Positions 44,069 through 54,687 of a stretch of 64,000 nucleotides of DNA are shown one piece after another (the first letter of the stretch is position 1; every line of letters starts with the position of its first letter). The translations under genes and the position numbers were made by a program. Source of the DNA: Gracilibacillus halotolerans (GTDB lineage Bacteria > Bacillota > Bacilli > Bacillales > Amphibacillaceae); contig NZ_JACHON010000003.1 of the NCBI RefSeq assembly GCF_014206945.1, positions 62,001-126,000 of the forward strand, given 5' to 3'. The notes under the pieces were generated by a model, which worked only from the letters and a program-made list of their open reading frames with translations, made no database searches and had not been told where the DNA came from.

Positions 44069-44974
44069 ATGCTTAAAGTGAGTCAGTTAACAAAAAAGTT
44101 TGGTACATTTACAGCATTAAATGGTGTGAACTTCGAAGTTGGTGAAGGTGAGATTTTTGGCTTTATTGGGCCGAATGGGGCAGGTAAATCAACAACGATT
44201 CGGATTTTGTTAGGTCTTATTCAAGCTACTTCCGGTGAGGCAACGATTTTTGGTAAAAATGTATGGTCGGATGCTGTGGAGATTCATAAACGTTTGGCAT
44301 ATGTTCCTGGTGATGTGCATCTATGGCCAAATTTAACTGGAGGAGAAGTTATTGATTTGTTTGGTAAGTTACAAGGAGAAATGGATCGGAAAAGGCGTGA
44401 TGAACTAATTGCGCGATTCGATTTAGACCCAACGAAGAAGTGTCGAACCTATTCGAAAGGCAATCGACAGAAAGTAGCTCTTGTGTCAGCTTTTGCTTCA
44501 GAAGCGGATTTGTTTATCTTGGATGAGCCTACCTCTGGACTGGATCCATTAATGGAGCAAATCTTTCAAGAATCTGTTCTAGAGCTAAAAGAACAGGGTA
44601 AGAGTGTTTTATTGTCTAGCCACATTTTATCGGAGGTTGAAAAGCTTTGTGATCGCGTTGGAATCATCCGCCAAGGAGAAATTATTGAGTCTGGAACTTT
44701 GGAGGAATTACGACATTTAACTCGCATTAATTTTGTTGTTGAGACAAAAGAGCGAATAGTAGGTTTAGAGTCACTGAATGGAATACATGAGATAGAACAG
44801 CTAGGTGATACGTTATCTTTTCAAGTTGATTCTTCATATATAGACGAAGTGATTCGGCATATTAGCCAGTTTGGTATTCAGAAGCTTGAAAGTACCCCGC
44901 CTACCTTGGAAGACTTATTTATGAGACATTATGAGCCAAAAGTTACTTCCGCTCAGGGAGGTCGTTCGCAATGA
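44069..44974 (+). CDS. ABC exporter ATPase
   Basis: 301 residues, DrrA/BcrA-type: Walker [10 protein letters not shown] (near 36-44), a YSKGNRQKVALVSAFA signature (SKGNR replaces the common LSGGM, as in this subgroup), Walker B LFILDEPTSGLD and a switch His in LLSSHIL. RBS AGGAGGGG. It overlaps the permease gene by four bases. Confidence 0.92.
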   Translation: MLKVSQLTKKFGTFTALNGVNFEVGEGEIFGFIGPNGAGKSTTIRILLGLIQATSGEATIFGKNVWSDAVEIHKRLAYVPGDVHLWPNLTGGEVIDLFGKLQGEMDRKRRDELIARFDLDPTKKCRTYSKGNRQKVALVSAFASEADLFILDEPTSGLDPLMEQIFQESVLELKEQGKSVLLSSHILSEVEKLCDRVGIIRQGEIIESGTLEELRHLTRINFVVETKERIVGLESLNGIHEIEQLGDTLSFQVDSSYIDEVIRHISQFGIQKLESTPPTLEDLFMRHYEPKVTSAQGGRSQ

Positions 44975-46572
44975 GCCAACTAGTATTTGCGCAGACAGGG
45001 ATTTTATCTCGTTTTATTTTCCGTCAAGATAGATGGAGAATAATGTTTTGGATAGTCGGAATCTCTCTGGCAACATGGTCGGTCCCAATTGCATTTAAGG
45101 ATTTATATGGCTTAGAAGAACAACGAAATGTAATGGCACTGACAATGGAAAATCCAGCGATGATTGCGATGGTTGGTACTGCTGATTTAAGTAATTACAC
45201 AATAGGGATCATGACAGCTCACCAGATGCTTTTATTAACAGCTCTTGTGGTAGGAATTATGAACATCCTGTTAGTTGCTCGGCATGTTCGAGGAGATGAA
45301 GAGGATGGTCGTTTGGAAATGATTCGTGCTTTACCAGTCGGGAGGTTATCCAATGTCCATGCTACAGTGATTGTATTTATTATGGTGAATGTAGCGTTAG
45401 CAGTTATTAGTGGATTAGGATTATACGCTCTTCAGATAGAAAGCATGGGGCTAGAAGGTTCCTTACTATATGGAGCAACACTCGGAGCAACAGGCATATT
45501 ATTTATCAGTGTTACTTCTTTATTCGCCCAAATGTGTGAAAGTACAAGAGGCACAATCGGTTTCTCGATTGGTTTCCTTCTTATTGCCTACATGTTGCGC
45601 GCGATAGGAGATATAAGCGCTGAAAGCTTAAGTTGGATATCACCACTAGGCTGGATAACAAAAACGGAAACATATGGACTTAATAAATGGTGGCCAGTAT
45701 TTTTCCTTTTAGGAATAGCGCTAGTGTTGTTTGTAATCACGTATTTATTGAATGCAAGAAGAGATGTTGGAGCGGGATTATTACCATCTAAACCGGGAAG
45801 GAAATATGCTACTTCCTTTTTGAAAAGTCCAATTGGTTTAAGTTTTAGACTTCAACGTGTGGGATTTATTTCCTGGGCAATAGGCATGTTTGTTTTAGGT
45901 GTTTCTTATGGATCTGTCTTAGGTGATATAGATTCTTTTTTTCAAGGTAATGAACGATTAGAGCAAATGATTGCCTCCGATAATCATCTATCGGCTGTAG
46001 AGCAATTCCTTCCTATTATTATGATGGTGATGGCCATTATAGCAACAATTCCACCAATCATCTCCATGAACAAATTAGTGGGAGAGGAAAGAAAAAATCG
46101 TTTAGAGCAGTTAATGGCAAAATCTATTTCAAGAACACAAGTTATGGCGCGCTTTGTAATCGTTGCGTTAGTGAATGGAATGGTTATGCTCTCTCTTGCT
46201 GCTATTGGTCTTTGGTCGGCTGGAACCCTGGTTATGGAGGAGCCGTTAAGTTTTCGTGAATTTTATCAAATGGGGATTATCTATTATCCAGCTCTTTTAC
46301 TAATTCTAAGTCTAGCGGTACTTATAATAGGTTGGGTACCACGATTAACAAGTGTTGTATGGCTCTACTTGGTGTATTCCTTTATTGTTGTTTATTTAGG
46401 AGAATTATTTCAGTTTTCTAATTTTGTTATACAAATCTCTCCATTCGGACACATCCCACAGCTTCCATTAGAAGAGATGAGTTGGATGCCTATCATTGCT
46501 CTGCTCTCATTAAGCAGTCTTCTTATTGTGACAGGTATTATAGGTTACAATAGACGGGATATACAAGGTTAG
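44971..46572 (+). CDS. ABC exporter permease, polyketide/ionophore type
   Basis: 533 residues with about twelve membrane helices in two homologous halves, as in the tetronasin-type exporter permeases (COG3559). Segments such as LVARHVRGDEEDGRLEMIRALPVGR and KLVGEERKNRLEQLMAKSISRTQVMARF repeat the same pattern in each half. Works with the preceding ATPase to expel a hydrophobic compound. The substrate is inferred only. Confidence 0.88.
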   Translation: MSQLVFAQTGILSRFIFRQDRWRIMFWIVGISLATWSVPIAFKDLYGLEEQRNVMALTMENPAMIAMVGTADLSNYTIGIMTAHQMLLLTALVVGIMNILLVARHVRGDEEDGRLEMIRALPVGRLSNVHATVIVFIMVNVALAVISGLGLYALQIESMGLEGSLLYGATLGATGILFISVTSLFAQMCESTRGTIGFSIGFLLIAYMLRAIGDISAESLSWISPLGWITKTETYGLNKWWPVFFLLGIALVLFVITYLLNARRDVGAGLLPSKPGRKYATSFLKSPIGLSFRLQRVGFISWAIGMFVLGVSYGSVLGDIDSFFQGNERLEQMIASDNHLSAVEQFLPIIMMVMAIIATIPPIISMNKLVGEERKNRLEQLMAKSISRTQVMARFVIVALVNGMVMLSLAAIGLWSAGTLVMEEPLSFREFYQMGIIYYPALLLILSLAVLIIGWVPRLTSVVWLYLVYSFIVVYLGELFQFSNFVIQISPFGHIPQLPLEEMSWMPIIALLSLSSLLIVTGIIGYNRRDIQG

Positions 46573-46709
46573 GAATAGAATGAAACTAAATTTTATATAA
46601 AATTCCCCTTAAGAAATTATCGATAATACCGATATAAAAGTATATAGAATGATTTAATCTATTATATCTATTGCTATAAATTTTAAAAATAGAAGTAAGG
46701 GGGATGAAA

Positions 46710-48209
46710 ATGAATAACACAGAGCAGATGAGTGTTATGGAGTTACGGGTAAAAGATGTGAAGAGTAAGAATGTACTTTCAATGGTGGCTTTCTTAATTT
46801 CAATTCTAAGCGCGGCGGTTCTTTCTATCATTGAGGGCAACGTTATGAAAATAGCTCTTTATGGATCAGAGTTTGTCCTTTTATTAGGCGGATTCTTTGT
46901 TATTAGATTTATAAAAAAGCATTTTTTCTATTCTTATTATCTAGTAATAATCGCGTATGCTTATACGTTTATAGGAATATTTCTATTGCAAGGTAGTTTA
47001 GCATTTACGGTAATTATATTTTTCTTATTAGTTCTTTCTACTATTTTCTTAGTAAGAACAGTTTTTTGGATAGGATTTATTGCAGGGGCTATCGCATTAT
47101 ACTTGAATAGTGTTATTGTACCCGAAGGAGTAGAGTATCTAGGAGAGAACATTTCGACTGTTCTTGCCACGTATATACTTGCAGGACTTCTCTGTGGAAT
47201 ATTGATTCATTTAAATCGTAAGCAATATAGTCATATTGAGGGGTTTTTGCATCGTACAGAAGAATTAGTAACAAAAGAAGAAGAAGCACGAGCTAGTTTA
47301 GAACGTAATGTAGCAGATATTATTCAGCGAATAACTGATATGAATCGAAATGTTCAAGATAACATTTTATCTCAACGTGAAATATCTATTGCAATCAATG
47401 AGGTAGCTGTCGGAAGTAGTGAACAAAACGAAAAAATTACGGATATTGCCCAAAGTTCTCAAGGAACACTTCAACAAGCCTCTTACATGTTAGTCGAGAC
47501 AAAAGATTTACTAGAGAAGTTTGGACAATCAAGCGAAACAGCCGCAAAAGGAAATAATTTATTATTAGAATTATCTTCTAATACCGGTGAGTTAAGAGAT
47601 TATACAGAAGAGTTAAGTGAGACATTTAATGCGTTATCGAATAAAATTGCAGAAATCAATACATTTTCTCAAAGTATCATAGATGTAAGTCAGCAGACGA
47701 ACCTATTAGCTTTAAACGCATCCATTGAAGCAGCTCGAGCTGGAGAATCTGGTAAAGGTTTCTCAGTTGTAGCAGAGGAAATTAGAAAGCTTGCAGAGGA
47801 TACAAATGAAGCTGCAGAAAAGATTACAAGTAATCTAGTAGAAATTAATCAAACAAATAATACGGCTCTAGAGAAAATGAGCACAAACGTCGATATGAGT
47901 CACGAAAATCTTGAGAAGACTGAACAAGTAAAAGATGCTTTCCAAGAGTTGGCGGATTATTTAAGCGAAATGAACAACAAACTAACGGGCTTTGAGCAAT
48001 TAGCTACAAGTGTGAAAGAGAACTCTTCGGTTGTGGATGCAGCAACGAATGACTTAGCCGCTATTATCGAAGAAACTTCGGCGAGTTTAGAAGAAATGGG
48101 AGCGACTGTGGAGAACCTTAACGATCAAAATGAGCAAATCAGTGAGGAAATGAAACATACGGAAACAGTTGCAAAGAGCCTAATCAATGAGAATGATAAA
48201 CAAGAGTAA
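46710..48209 (+). CDS. Methyl-accepting chemotaxis protein without extracellular sensor
   Basis: 499 residues. Six membrane helices in the first 165 residues with almost no external loops, then a coiled-coil signalling domain with the conserved hairpin tip [41 protein letters not shown]. No HAMP domain is evident. It must sense something in the membrane, or membrane state. ATG 46710 is six bases after AAGGGGG. Stand-alone gene, followed by a terminator. Confidence 0.9.
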   Translation: MNNTEQMSVMELRVKDVKSKNVLSMVAFLISILSAAVLSIIEGNVMKIALYGSEFVLLLGGFFVIRFIKKHFFYSYYLVIIAYAYTFIGIFLLQGSLAFTVIIFFLLVLSTIFLVRTVFWIGFIAGAIALYLNSVIVPEGVEYLGENISTVLATYILAGLLCGILIHLNRKQYSHIEGFLHRTEELVTKEEEARASLERNVADIIQRITDMNRNVQDNILSQREISIAINEVAVGSSEQNEKITDIAQSSQGTLQQASYMLVETKDLLEKFGQSSETAAKGNNLLLELSSNTGELRDYTEELSETFNALSNKIAEINTFSQSIIDVSQQTNLLALNASIEAARAGESGKGFSVVAEEIRKLAEDTNEAAEKITSNLVEINQTNNTALEKMSTNVDMSHENLEKTEQVKDAFQELADYLSEMNNKLTGFEQLATSVKENSSVVDAATNDLAAIIEETSASLEEMGATVENLNDQNEQISEEMKHTETVAKSLINENDKQE

Positions 48210-48215
48210 ACTTTT

Positions 48216-48243
48216 AATAGAACCCTGTTAGCGGGGTTCTATT
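48216..48243. terminator. Terminator between the chemoreceptor and DUF3784 genes
   Basis: AATAGAACCC (48216-48225) with GGGTTCTATT (48234-48243), followed by TTTT on the plus strand; the genes converge here. Confidence 0.85.
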
Positions 48244-48568
48244 TTTTAAATCGATTATTTGTATTTATATAGATAATTGTAAATAGAACAATTCCGATAA
48301 ACAAAGCAAGTCCTATGATAAATAATGAATTACTTTCATATCCGATACTTACGATCCATAGCAACATACAAAACGATAAAGCAAACATCATTTTCCCCAT
48401 AAATTTACTCAAGGCAATACTGTCGTACTTTTCTTTCTTTTCTTTTGGCATCGTGTTATATCCTGCTATTAAAGAAGAACCTTTGCCGTTTATTAATACG
48501 ATTCCTAGTACAATAAACATGACAATAGGTATTGCCATAATAATCATGGCTACCGTTTTCTCTTCCAT
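48239..48568 (-). CDS. DUF3784 membrane protein
   Basis: 109 residues, three membrane helices, with the DUF3784 stretch LINGKGSSLIAGYNTMPKEKKEKYDSIALSKFMGKMMF (about 25-62). Function unknown. RBS GAGGTGAT. Convergent with the chemoreceptor gene. Confidence 0.78.
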   Translation of the reverse strand: MEEKTVAMIIMAIPIVMFIVLGIVLINGKGSSLIAGYNTMPKEKKEKYDSIALSKFMGKMMFALSFCMLLWIVSIGYESNSLFIIGLALFIGIVLFTIIYINTNNRFKK

Positions 48569-48702
48569 CTTCTATCACCTCAATAAATTAGATTGTAAGC
48601 AGTTCTAGGTGAGCAAGTTTTCTACTAACACACCTGTATTATAACTTATAAGAAGGAATAAATCATAGTTATGTAGAATGTATTAATAGGGAGGTTGAGC
48701 TA

Positions 48703-49581
48703 ATGAATAAAGTAGAGATAGCTTACAAGATTAAAGCAGAATTGGGTGAAGGACCTTCATGGGATCGTGAACAAAATGTATTATACTGGACTGATATTGC
48801 GAGTAGCGTTGTTTATATATTTGATCCCAATGAAGGCGTTAACGCAACCATCCCGATTGGACAAAATGTTGGCGCGGTAGTCGTAGATGAAAACAGCAAT
48901 TTAATAGTTGCTGCTGAAAATGGTTTTTACCAATATGATATGCGAGAGAAGAAGTTAGAATTAATAGAAGACCCGGAAGAATCGATTCCTGAAAATCGAT
49001 TTAACGACGGGAAGTGTGATGCAAAAGGTCGTTTTTGGGCGGGGACTATGGATAGAGAGGGAAGGGATCCAACAGGCTCACTGTATTGCCTTGACTCGAG
49101 TTTAACAGTAGAAAAAAAGCTTTCCAACCTAACTACGTCAAATGGTATTGCATGGAATATGGCGAATGATACGATGTATTTTATCGACACTCCGACACGA
49201 AATGTGTATGTTTTCGACTATGATTTGGAGACTGGACGTATAGAGAACCAACGTGTGGCAATTAAAATTCCAGAAGAGTTAGGATCTCCAGATGGAATGA
49301 CGATTGATACAGATGATAAATTGTGGATTGCTGGCTGGGGTAATGGCAAACTGAGCAGATGGGACCCAGTGAAAGGGGAGCTATTATCTACTATTGATAT
49401 TCCAGCAAAACAAGTTACGTCTTGTACATTTGGTGGTGAAAATTTAGACACACTCTATATTACTACAGCAAGGATAGGATTAAGTGAACAAGATTTGGAA
49501 CAATGGCCTTTGTCCGGAAGTCTATTCCGTCTAAAAACGGATGTTAAAGGACTAGCTGCACATCGGTTTAAGCAGAAGTAG
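48703..49581 (+). CDS. SMP-30/gluconolactonase-family hydrolase
   Basis: 292 residues, six-bladed propeller. The metal ligands are visible: Glu16 in LGEGPSWD, the NRFNDGKCD loop (near 98), an NGIAWN Asn (near 146) and the SPDGMTID Asp (near 196). Hydrolyses sugar lactones in the pathway of aldose oxidation. RBS GGGAGG. No sugar dehydrogenase lies beside it. Confidence 0.9.
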   Translation: MNKVEIAYKIKAELGEGPSWDREQNVLYWTDIASSVVYIFDPNEGVNATIPIGQNVGAVVVDENSNLIVAAENGFYQYDMREKKLELIEDPEESIPENRFNDGKCDAKGRFWAGTMDREGRDPTGSLYCLDSSLTVEKKLSNLTTSNGIAWNMANDTMYFIDTPTRNVYVFDYDLETGRIENQRVAIKIPEELGSPDGMTIDTDDKLWIAGWGNGKLSRWDPVKGELLSTIDIPAKQVTSCTFGGENLDTLYITTARIGLSEQDLEQWPLSGSLFRLKTDVKGLAAHRFKQK

Positions 49582-49595
49582 AAGAAACAATTGAG

Positions 49596-49653
49596 AAGTA
49601 GTTCCATTTCGACATGCATACGAAAAGAAATCGTGCATGAAATGGGACTGCTT
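49596..49653 (+). terminator. Terminator after the SMP-30 gene
   Basis: AAGTAGTTCCATTTC (49596-49610) pairs with GAAATGGGACTGCTT (49639-49653) using G-U pairs, followed by TTCTTTTC. Confidence 0.75.
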
Positions 49654-49710
49654 TTCTTTTCGGAGAAATTCAAACTCTTTGCGCGTTTAAAAAGTGAGGT
49701 GAGGTGTAAC

Positions 49711-50019
49711 ATGCAAAAGACTCTAAATGTTATTGGAATCATTTTTATCGTTCTAGGTGGAATTACTGGAATTATTGGTTTTCTTTCTAGTGAAATAATT
49801 GTATTTTTTCTTTCAGTACTAGGTGGGGTGGCAACAGGAGTTTTCTTTATCGCATTATCCGAGATTATCGATAATCAATTACATATCATTTATCAATTAC
49901 AAGTACATAATGAACGAACAAAGCAATTACATATGAAGCATAAAACATGTCCAGATTGTAATCATGTGTTTGATGAGGAACTTCTTTCATGCCCGAACTG
50001 TGGTCATAGGAATTTCTAA
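49711..50019 (+). CDS. Membrane protein with C-terminal zinc ribbon
   Basis: 102 residues: two membrane helices (about 6-25, 29-48), a linker, and a zinc-ribbon CPDCNHVFDEELLSCPNCGH with four cysteines. ATG 49711 follows GAGGTGAGGTG. A common layout among bacillar small proteins; function unknown. Confidence 0.72.
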   Translation: MQKTLNVIGIIFIVLGGITGIIGFLSSEIIVFFLSVLGGVATGVFFIALSEIIDNQLHIIYQLQVHNERTKQLHMKHKTCPDCNHVFDEELLSCPNCGHRNF

Positions 50020-50064
50020 TAAAATACTAGAGCAATATTATACCCTTTTTAAAAATATTCTCTA

Positions 50065-50093
50065 TTGTTATCTACTTATCAAGCGCTTACAAT
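50065..50093 (+). promoter_or_regulatory. melA: melA promoter with embedded cre-like box
   Basis: -35 TTGTTA (50065-50070), 17-base spacer, -10 TACAAT (50088-50093). AAGCGCTTACA (50081-50091) inside it is the core and one half of a cre site, so CcpA would compete with RNA polymerase. The other half-site is degenerate. Confidence 0.6.
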
Positions 50094-50135
50094 ATATAAT
50101 AGTTAGCAATATTTTTTATAAATGGAGGGTATTAC

Positions 50136-51434
50136 ATGTCTAAAATTACATTCTTAGGAGCAGGTAGTACTGTTTTTGCCAAAAACGTTTTAGGTGACTG
50201 TATGACAGTAGATGCATTACAAGATTTTGAATTTGCATTATTTGATATTGACCATCAGAGATTAGAAGATTCTGAAATGATGTTGAATAACTTAAAGAAA
50301 AGTTTGAAATCTAATGTAACGATTAAAGCGTATCATAATCGTAAGGAGGCTTTAAGAGGTGCGAAGTATGTGATCAATGCCATTCAAGTAGGTGGTTATG
50401 ATCCATGTACAATTACGGACTTCGAGGTTCCTAAAAAATATGGGTTGAGACAAACAATTGCCGATACGTTAGGTATTGGTGGGATTTTCCGTAATCTTCG
50501 TACTATCCCGGTTATGCAAGAATTTGCGAAGGATATGAAAGAAGTATGTCCGGATGCTTGGTTCTTAAATTATACGAACCCAATGGCTGTTCTAACGAAT
50601 ATTATGTTACAAGAAGGCATTAAAACGGTAGGACTATGTCATAGTGTCCAAATATGTGCGGATCATTTGCTGGATCATTTGGAAATGCCAAAAGATAACA
50701 TCCAATGGAAAATAGCAGGTATTAATCATATGGCATGGCTACTTGAAATTACGCGTAACGGAGAGGATTTATATCCAGAAATTAAACGAAGAGCAAAGGA
50801 AAAACAAAAAGAGAAGCATCATGATATGGTGCGCTTTGAATTAATGGATAAATTCGGCTATTATGTCACCGAATCATCCGAGCATAATGCAGAATACCAT
50901 CCTTATTTTATCAAAGATAAATACCCAGAACTCATAGAAGAATATAATATTCCATTAGATGAATATCCACGTCGTTGTATAAATCAGATTGAAGGCTGGA
51001 AAAAGATGCGTGATGACTTAGTTAATAATCAAGATTTAACACATGAACGTTCGAATGAGTATGGTTCGTATATTATCGAGGCAATGGAAACGAATAAGCC
51101 GATTAAAATTGGTGGAAATGTGCTGAATACGGGTAGGTTGATATCAAACCTTCCTGAAAATGCGGTCGTTGAAGTTCCGTGTATAGTGGATGCAAGTGGT
51201 GTTGCTCCAACCTATGTTGGTGCCTTGCCAGAGCAGCTTGCAGCATTAAATCGAACAAACATTAACACACAGCTATTAACGATTGAAGCAGCATTAACTT
51301 TGAAGAAGGAAAAAATTTATCAAGCAGCATTGTTAGATCCACATACTGCTGCAGAGTTATCAATCGATGATATTGTTTCTCTCTGTGATGACTTAATCGA
51401 AGCTCATGGAGATTGGTTACCAGAATATCAATAA
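50136..51434 (+). CDS. melA: Alpha-galactosidase MelA (GH4)
   Basis: 432 residues, the same length as B. subtilis MelA. NAD-binding GAGSTVFAKNVLGD near the N-terminus; LNYTNPM, GLCHSVQ and GINHMAW carry the Cys/His manganese ligands and catalytic region of family GH4. It cleaves melibiose- and raffinose-type galactosides inside the cell by an NAD- and Mn-dependent route. RBS TGGAGGG. No dedicated galactoside transporter lies next to it. Confidence 0.93.
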   Translation: MSKITFLGAGSTVFAKNVLGDCMTVDALQDFEFALFDIDHQRLEDSEMMLNNLKKSLKSNVTIKAYHNRKEALRGAKYVINAIQVGGYDPCTITDFEVPKKYGLRQTIADTLGIGGIFRNLRTIPVMQEFAKDMKEVCPDAWFLNYTNPMAVLTNIMLQEGIKTVGLCHSVQICADHLLDHLEMPKDNIQWKIAGINHMAWLLEITRNGEDLYPEIKRRAKEKQKEKHHDMVRFELMDKFGYYVTESSEHNAEYHPYFIKDKYPELIEEYNIPLDEYPRRCINQIEGWKKMRDDLVNNQDLTHERSNEYGSYIIEAMETNKPIKIGGNVLNTGRLISNLPENAVVEVPCIVDASGVAPTYVGALPEQLAALNRTNINTQLLTIEAALTLKKEKIYQAALLDPHTAAELSIDDIVSLCDDLIEAHGDWLPEYQ

Positions 51435-51443
51435 CAGTAAAGG

Positions 51444-51474
51444 AAACCTGTTGCAATCTTGATGCAGCAGGTTT
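51444..51474 (+). terminator. Terminator after melA
   Basis: AAACCTGTTGCA (51444-51455) with TGCAGCAGGTTT (51463-51474), one G-U pair, then TGTTT. Confidence 0.8.
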
Positions 51475-51494
51475 TGTTTACTTGATATCCATTA

Positions 51495-52283
51495 CTATCT
51501 AACGTAATCAACTGGAAAAACAGGTAAAATGTTTGCTAAAACAACGCTTACTAAGAAAAAAACTGTGACTACTAAAGTAAAGAAAATATCGTGTCGACTG
51601 TAACCAATTTTATAGTAGTAAGTTCGTCTAGTATCACCGTTAAATTGTTTTATTTGCATTGCTATAGCAATTCGATGAGCACGTCTAATGCTTTGTGCTA
51701 ATATAGGGACGCTATAATGATTCATCCTCTCAAAAAAACCTGTTAAACCTTTAGAATACACATATCCCCTAACTTTTAATGCTTTTTTTAATATAATTAT
51801 TTCTTCTACAATGATAGGTAAGATTCGAATAGAAGCCATAAAGCTATAAGCGAATTTTGGTTTTAATCGTAGTTGTTGCATGGATGAATAGAAGAGTTGT
51901 ACCGGCGTTGTTGTTAATGCAAAGACAAGTCCGAGCAATCCGAATGAAACTGTCCTTATTCCTAAATGAAGTCCTCGAAAGAAACTTTCTTCTGTAATAT
52001 GAACGATACCTAACTTCCACCAAGTAGTTTCTCCCATTCCAAACAGCGCCATTGATAGGAACGAGGAAAAAAATAAGATAGATAAAGGGAGACTTAATAG
52101 TAAGAGCCATTTTGTACGACAACCAGTCATGAACAGATATATACAAATAATAAATAATAAAAAATAGAATTGAAAGTGGATATGATGTATTAGTAAGAGC
52201 CCGATAAACAGGAAAACAAGAAAAAACAATTTAACCATCGGGTTTACATGGTGTAACCATGTCATTTTAATTTGTAAGTCCAT
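51495..52283 (-). CDS. ykoC: ECF transporter T component YkoC
   Basis: Energy-coupling transmembrane subunit of 262 residues with about five membrane helices. The two coupling-helix motifs are present: A-R-I segment [12 protein letters not shown] and ALKVRGYV, and [15 protein letters not shown]. Start ATG 52283 has GAGG nine bases upstream. Overlaps ykoD. Third gene of the operon. Confidence 0.88.
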   Translation of the reverse strand: MDLQIKMTWLHHVNPMVKLFFLVFLFIGLLLIHHIHFQFYFLLFIICIYLFMTGCRTKWLLLLSLPLSILFFSSFLSMALFGMGETTWWKLGIVHITEESFFRGLHLGIRTVSFGLLGLVFALTTTPVQLFYSSMQQLRLKPKFAYSFMASIRILPIIVEEIIILKKALKVRGYVYSKGLTGFFERMNHYSVPILAQSIRRAHRIAIAMQIKQFNGDTRRTYYYKIGYSRHDIFFTLVVTVFFLVSVVLANILPVFPVDYVR

Positions 52284-53724
52284 AAGCAACATCCTCTATA
52301 TTTTTTGTGTTCGGTTCTATTAAAGAATGCACCTTTACTATTTTGCCATTATTCACAATCCATTCAGTGGTAGCGAAGTTATCTATAATGGCCTGTTCGT
52401 GGGTAACCATAATAATAGTAGTTCCTTTTTTCTGTAAATCTAACAGAAAGCCAAGCATACTAAATGTGTTGCGAGCATCTAAGCCGAATGTCGGTTCATC
52501 CAACACTAATACATTTGGTTCAATGATGGAAGCAGTCGCAATACTAAGTCGCTTTTTTTGTCCAGTAGATAATTGAAATGGATGTTGGTTTTTTTGGTCT
52601 CCGAGACGAAAATACTTTAGGAACTTTTCGATTCTTTCATTATTTCTTTCGTGATCTTGATTGTTTCTAAGTGAAAATTCTAAATCATCGTGTACAGTAT
52701 CTTTAATAAATTGCCATTCCGGATTTTGAAAGACATAGCCAAAATAGTCATAAAATAACCTTTTAGAAGGAAGGAGTGGATAGCTTATATCCCCTTTTAT
52801 TTTTACTAACTGCATGATTGCCTCAAGTAAGGTACTTTTTCCGGCACCATTTGGACCTGTAACTGCTATCCATTCTCCCTTGTAGACCTCTACGTTATCT
52901 AATTGAAGAATTGATTTCTCTGATTTATATACTGATACGTGATTTAACATGACTTCTTTATCTTTCAAAATCTCTGTATTTTTAATTGGTTTGCAATAAT
53001 CCTTCCAAACCCCTGGATACCAAATTCCGTATTTTTGGAATAAGTACTTTTTTTCATTTAACAATTCTTCAGGCTTTCCATCTGCAATGATAGTTCCTTC
53101 CTCATTTAACATGATGATTCGATCCACATAATCTATAATTAAATCAACTTTGTGTTCAACGATGATAACTGTTTTGTTTTGTGCTATATCCCTTATAGTC
53201 TTCCAAACATCCTCTGTGCCCGCTGGATCAAGCATAGCAGTTGGTTCATCAAGGAATAACACTTCTGGTTCGTGAGCTAGAACACTTGCAATAGCTAGTC
53301 GCTGTTTCATTCCTCCTGATAGATGATCTATTTTAACGTGTGGATTCGGGAACGATAGACCTACTTTCTCTAATAAAAGTGGAATTTGTTCTATCATCTT
53401 CTCTCTTGTTACTTGCATATTTTCTTGAACAAATGCTAGTTCTTCATCTACATATGGCATACAAAACTGGGTATCAGGCTCTTGAAAAACAAACCCTGAA
53501 GATGCGGATAATTGATAATTCTTATATTTCATCGGTATTTCCTCTAACTTAGGAATGATACCTGCCATTATTTTTAGTAAAGTAGATTTACCAGCACCTG
53601 AAGGACCGAGAATTAGAACTTTTTCCCCTTTGTGAATGGTTAACGAAAGGTCTTGAAAAAGTAACTCTTTACTTCCTGGATACTTAACTCGCATTTGCTC
53701 CATCGTAACAATAGGATCTGTCAT
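52267..53724 (-). CDS. ykoD: ECF transporter double ATPase YkoD
   Basis: 485 residues with two ABC domains. First: [41 protein letters not shown]. Second: [41 protein letters not shown]. Fused ATPases of this kind drive ECF vitamin importers. Start placed at ATG 53724; GTG 53739 is possible. Lies four bases after ykoE. Confidence 0.92.
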   Translation of the reverse strand: MTDPIVTMEQMRVKYPGSKELLFQDLSLTIHKGEKVLILGPSGAGKSTLLKIMAGIIPKLEEIPMKYKNYQLSASSGFVFQEPDTQFCMPYVDEELAFVQENMQVTREKMIEQIPLLLEKVGLSFPNPHVKIDHLSGGMKQRLAIASVLAHEPEVLFLDEPTAMLDPAGTEDVWKTIRDIAQNKTVIIVEHKVDLIIDYVDRIIMLNEEGTIIADGKPEELLNEKKYLFQKYGIWYPGVWKDYCKPIKNTEILKDKEVMLNHVSVYKSEKSILQLDNVEVYKGEWIAVTGPNGAGKSTLLEAIMQLVKIKGDISYPLLPSKRLFYDYFGYVFQNPEWQFIKDTVHDDLEFSLRNNQDHERNNERIEKFLKYFRLGDQKNQHPFQLSTGQKKRLSIATASIIEPNVLVLDEPTFGLDARNTFSMLGFLLDLQKKGTTIIMVTHEQAIIDNFATTEWIVNNGKIVKVHSLIEPNTKNIEDVAYGLTN

Positions 53725-53728
53725 ATGC

Positions 53729-54319
53729 TCATCGCTCACTCTCTTCTAAAGCTTCGTAGTGTTCCTTAGCGACCGGTCGCACTAGATTAGTAACCCCTGT
53801 TTTATCTAATGCTTTTACGAGGTAAAATGCAAAGAACCCAGAGAGAATAATAGCTCCAATAGTTCTATTTGTAATAAGTAACGTTAAATTCCACCAAACT
53901 AAATCTGTGATATAACCATAATACATATCGAGCCACAACGAGCCTAATGTGGCAAGGATGGCTGCTAAACATGTTACATAAAGCCGATAATTTTTGTAAC
54001 GGAATAAAGCAAAGACAAGTTCACACCCTATACCTTGCACTAAGCCATAAAGCAATAGGCTTATTCCCCATTGACCTCCAAATAGAAACTCACCCTGTGC
54101 TGCAGCTATCTCCGCAATGAATGCTACACCTGGTTTTCTTATGATGAGGAATGCGATAGTTGCGGCAATGAACCACATCCCATAAAGAAATTGCTCCACG
54201 TGTAGTCCGATGAGCGAAACAGCACTGTATAATGGTCCCCAAATTTTATAAATTACACTAAATACAATTGCAATAACGATAGTAACTAAAATATCTGTTA
54301 AGGTTAATTTTTTATTCAC
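53729..54319 (-). CDS. ykoE: ECF S component YkoE (thiamine precursor binding)
   Basis: 196 residues, about six membrane helices, typical YkoE pattern ([31 protein letters not shown]). It is the substrate-binding membrane subunit for hydroxymethylpyrimidine or thiamine. GTG start with AAAGGAGG upstream. In B. subtilis the operon is ykoFEDC; ykoF is absent here. A TPP riboswitch precedes it. Confidence 0.9.
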   Translation of the reverse strand: MNKKLTLTDILVTIVIAIVFSVIYKIWGPLYSAVSLIGLHVEQFLYGMWFIAATIAFLIIRKPGVAFIAEIAAAQGEFLFGGQWGISLLLYGLVQGIGCELVFALFRYKNYRLYVTCLAAILATLGSLWLDMYYGYITDLVWWNLTLLITNRTIGAIILSGFFAFYLVKALDKTGVTNLVRPVAKEHYEALEESER

Positions 54320-54390
54320 TCTTGTATTTCCTCCTTTTAAAAAATCTTATCTTAAAGTGACGTAAGTCTCCCTCCTTTATCACATAAAAA

Positions 54391-54421
54391 AACCACTATC
54401 ACCTAAATAGGAATAGTGGTT
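54391..54421 (-). terminator. Riboswitch-controlled terminator of ykoEDC
   Basis: AACCACTAT (54391-54399) with ATAGTGGTT (54413-54421); on the minus strand it ends in GGTTTTTTTATG. Lies between the TPP aptamer and ykoE. Confidence 0.85.
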
Positions 54422-54462
54422 CTACATATTGATATCAATTAAAATACAATCCTGTAGTAACA

Positions 54463-54552
54463 ACCACTTCCCTACGCTGGTATAAGCCAGATCAGGTTCT
54501 AAGAGTCTCAAAGTTCTACTTTGATCTCAGTCTTTACAAGACACCCCTAGTG
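54463..54552 (-). promoter_or_regulatory. TPP riboswitch (THI element)
   Basis: On the minus strand the conserved parts appear in order: CACTAGGGGTGTC, ACTGAGATC, GAACCTGATCTGG, TTATACCAGCGTAGGGAA. The variable arm between them is a short AAAGTAGAACTTT hairpin. Thiamine pyrophosphate binding should favour the following terminator and turn ykoEDC off. Confidence 0.95.
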
Positions 54553-54687
54553 GAATTTATTAATTATGTTATTTACAAGTAACTATATCAATTTTTTCAA
54601 TATTGTCAACTAGAAAAATGAATGTGGTTTAATAAATCATTTAGCAGGTTATGGATAGGTATAGAACCGATAGGGGAGGAACTAGAC

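Noticed and set aside
47980-48000. CTAACGGGC inside the chemoreceptor gene as a further array core
   Set aside because: Only nine bases match, it lies inside a conserved coding region, and the rest of the core is absent.
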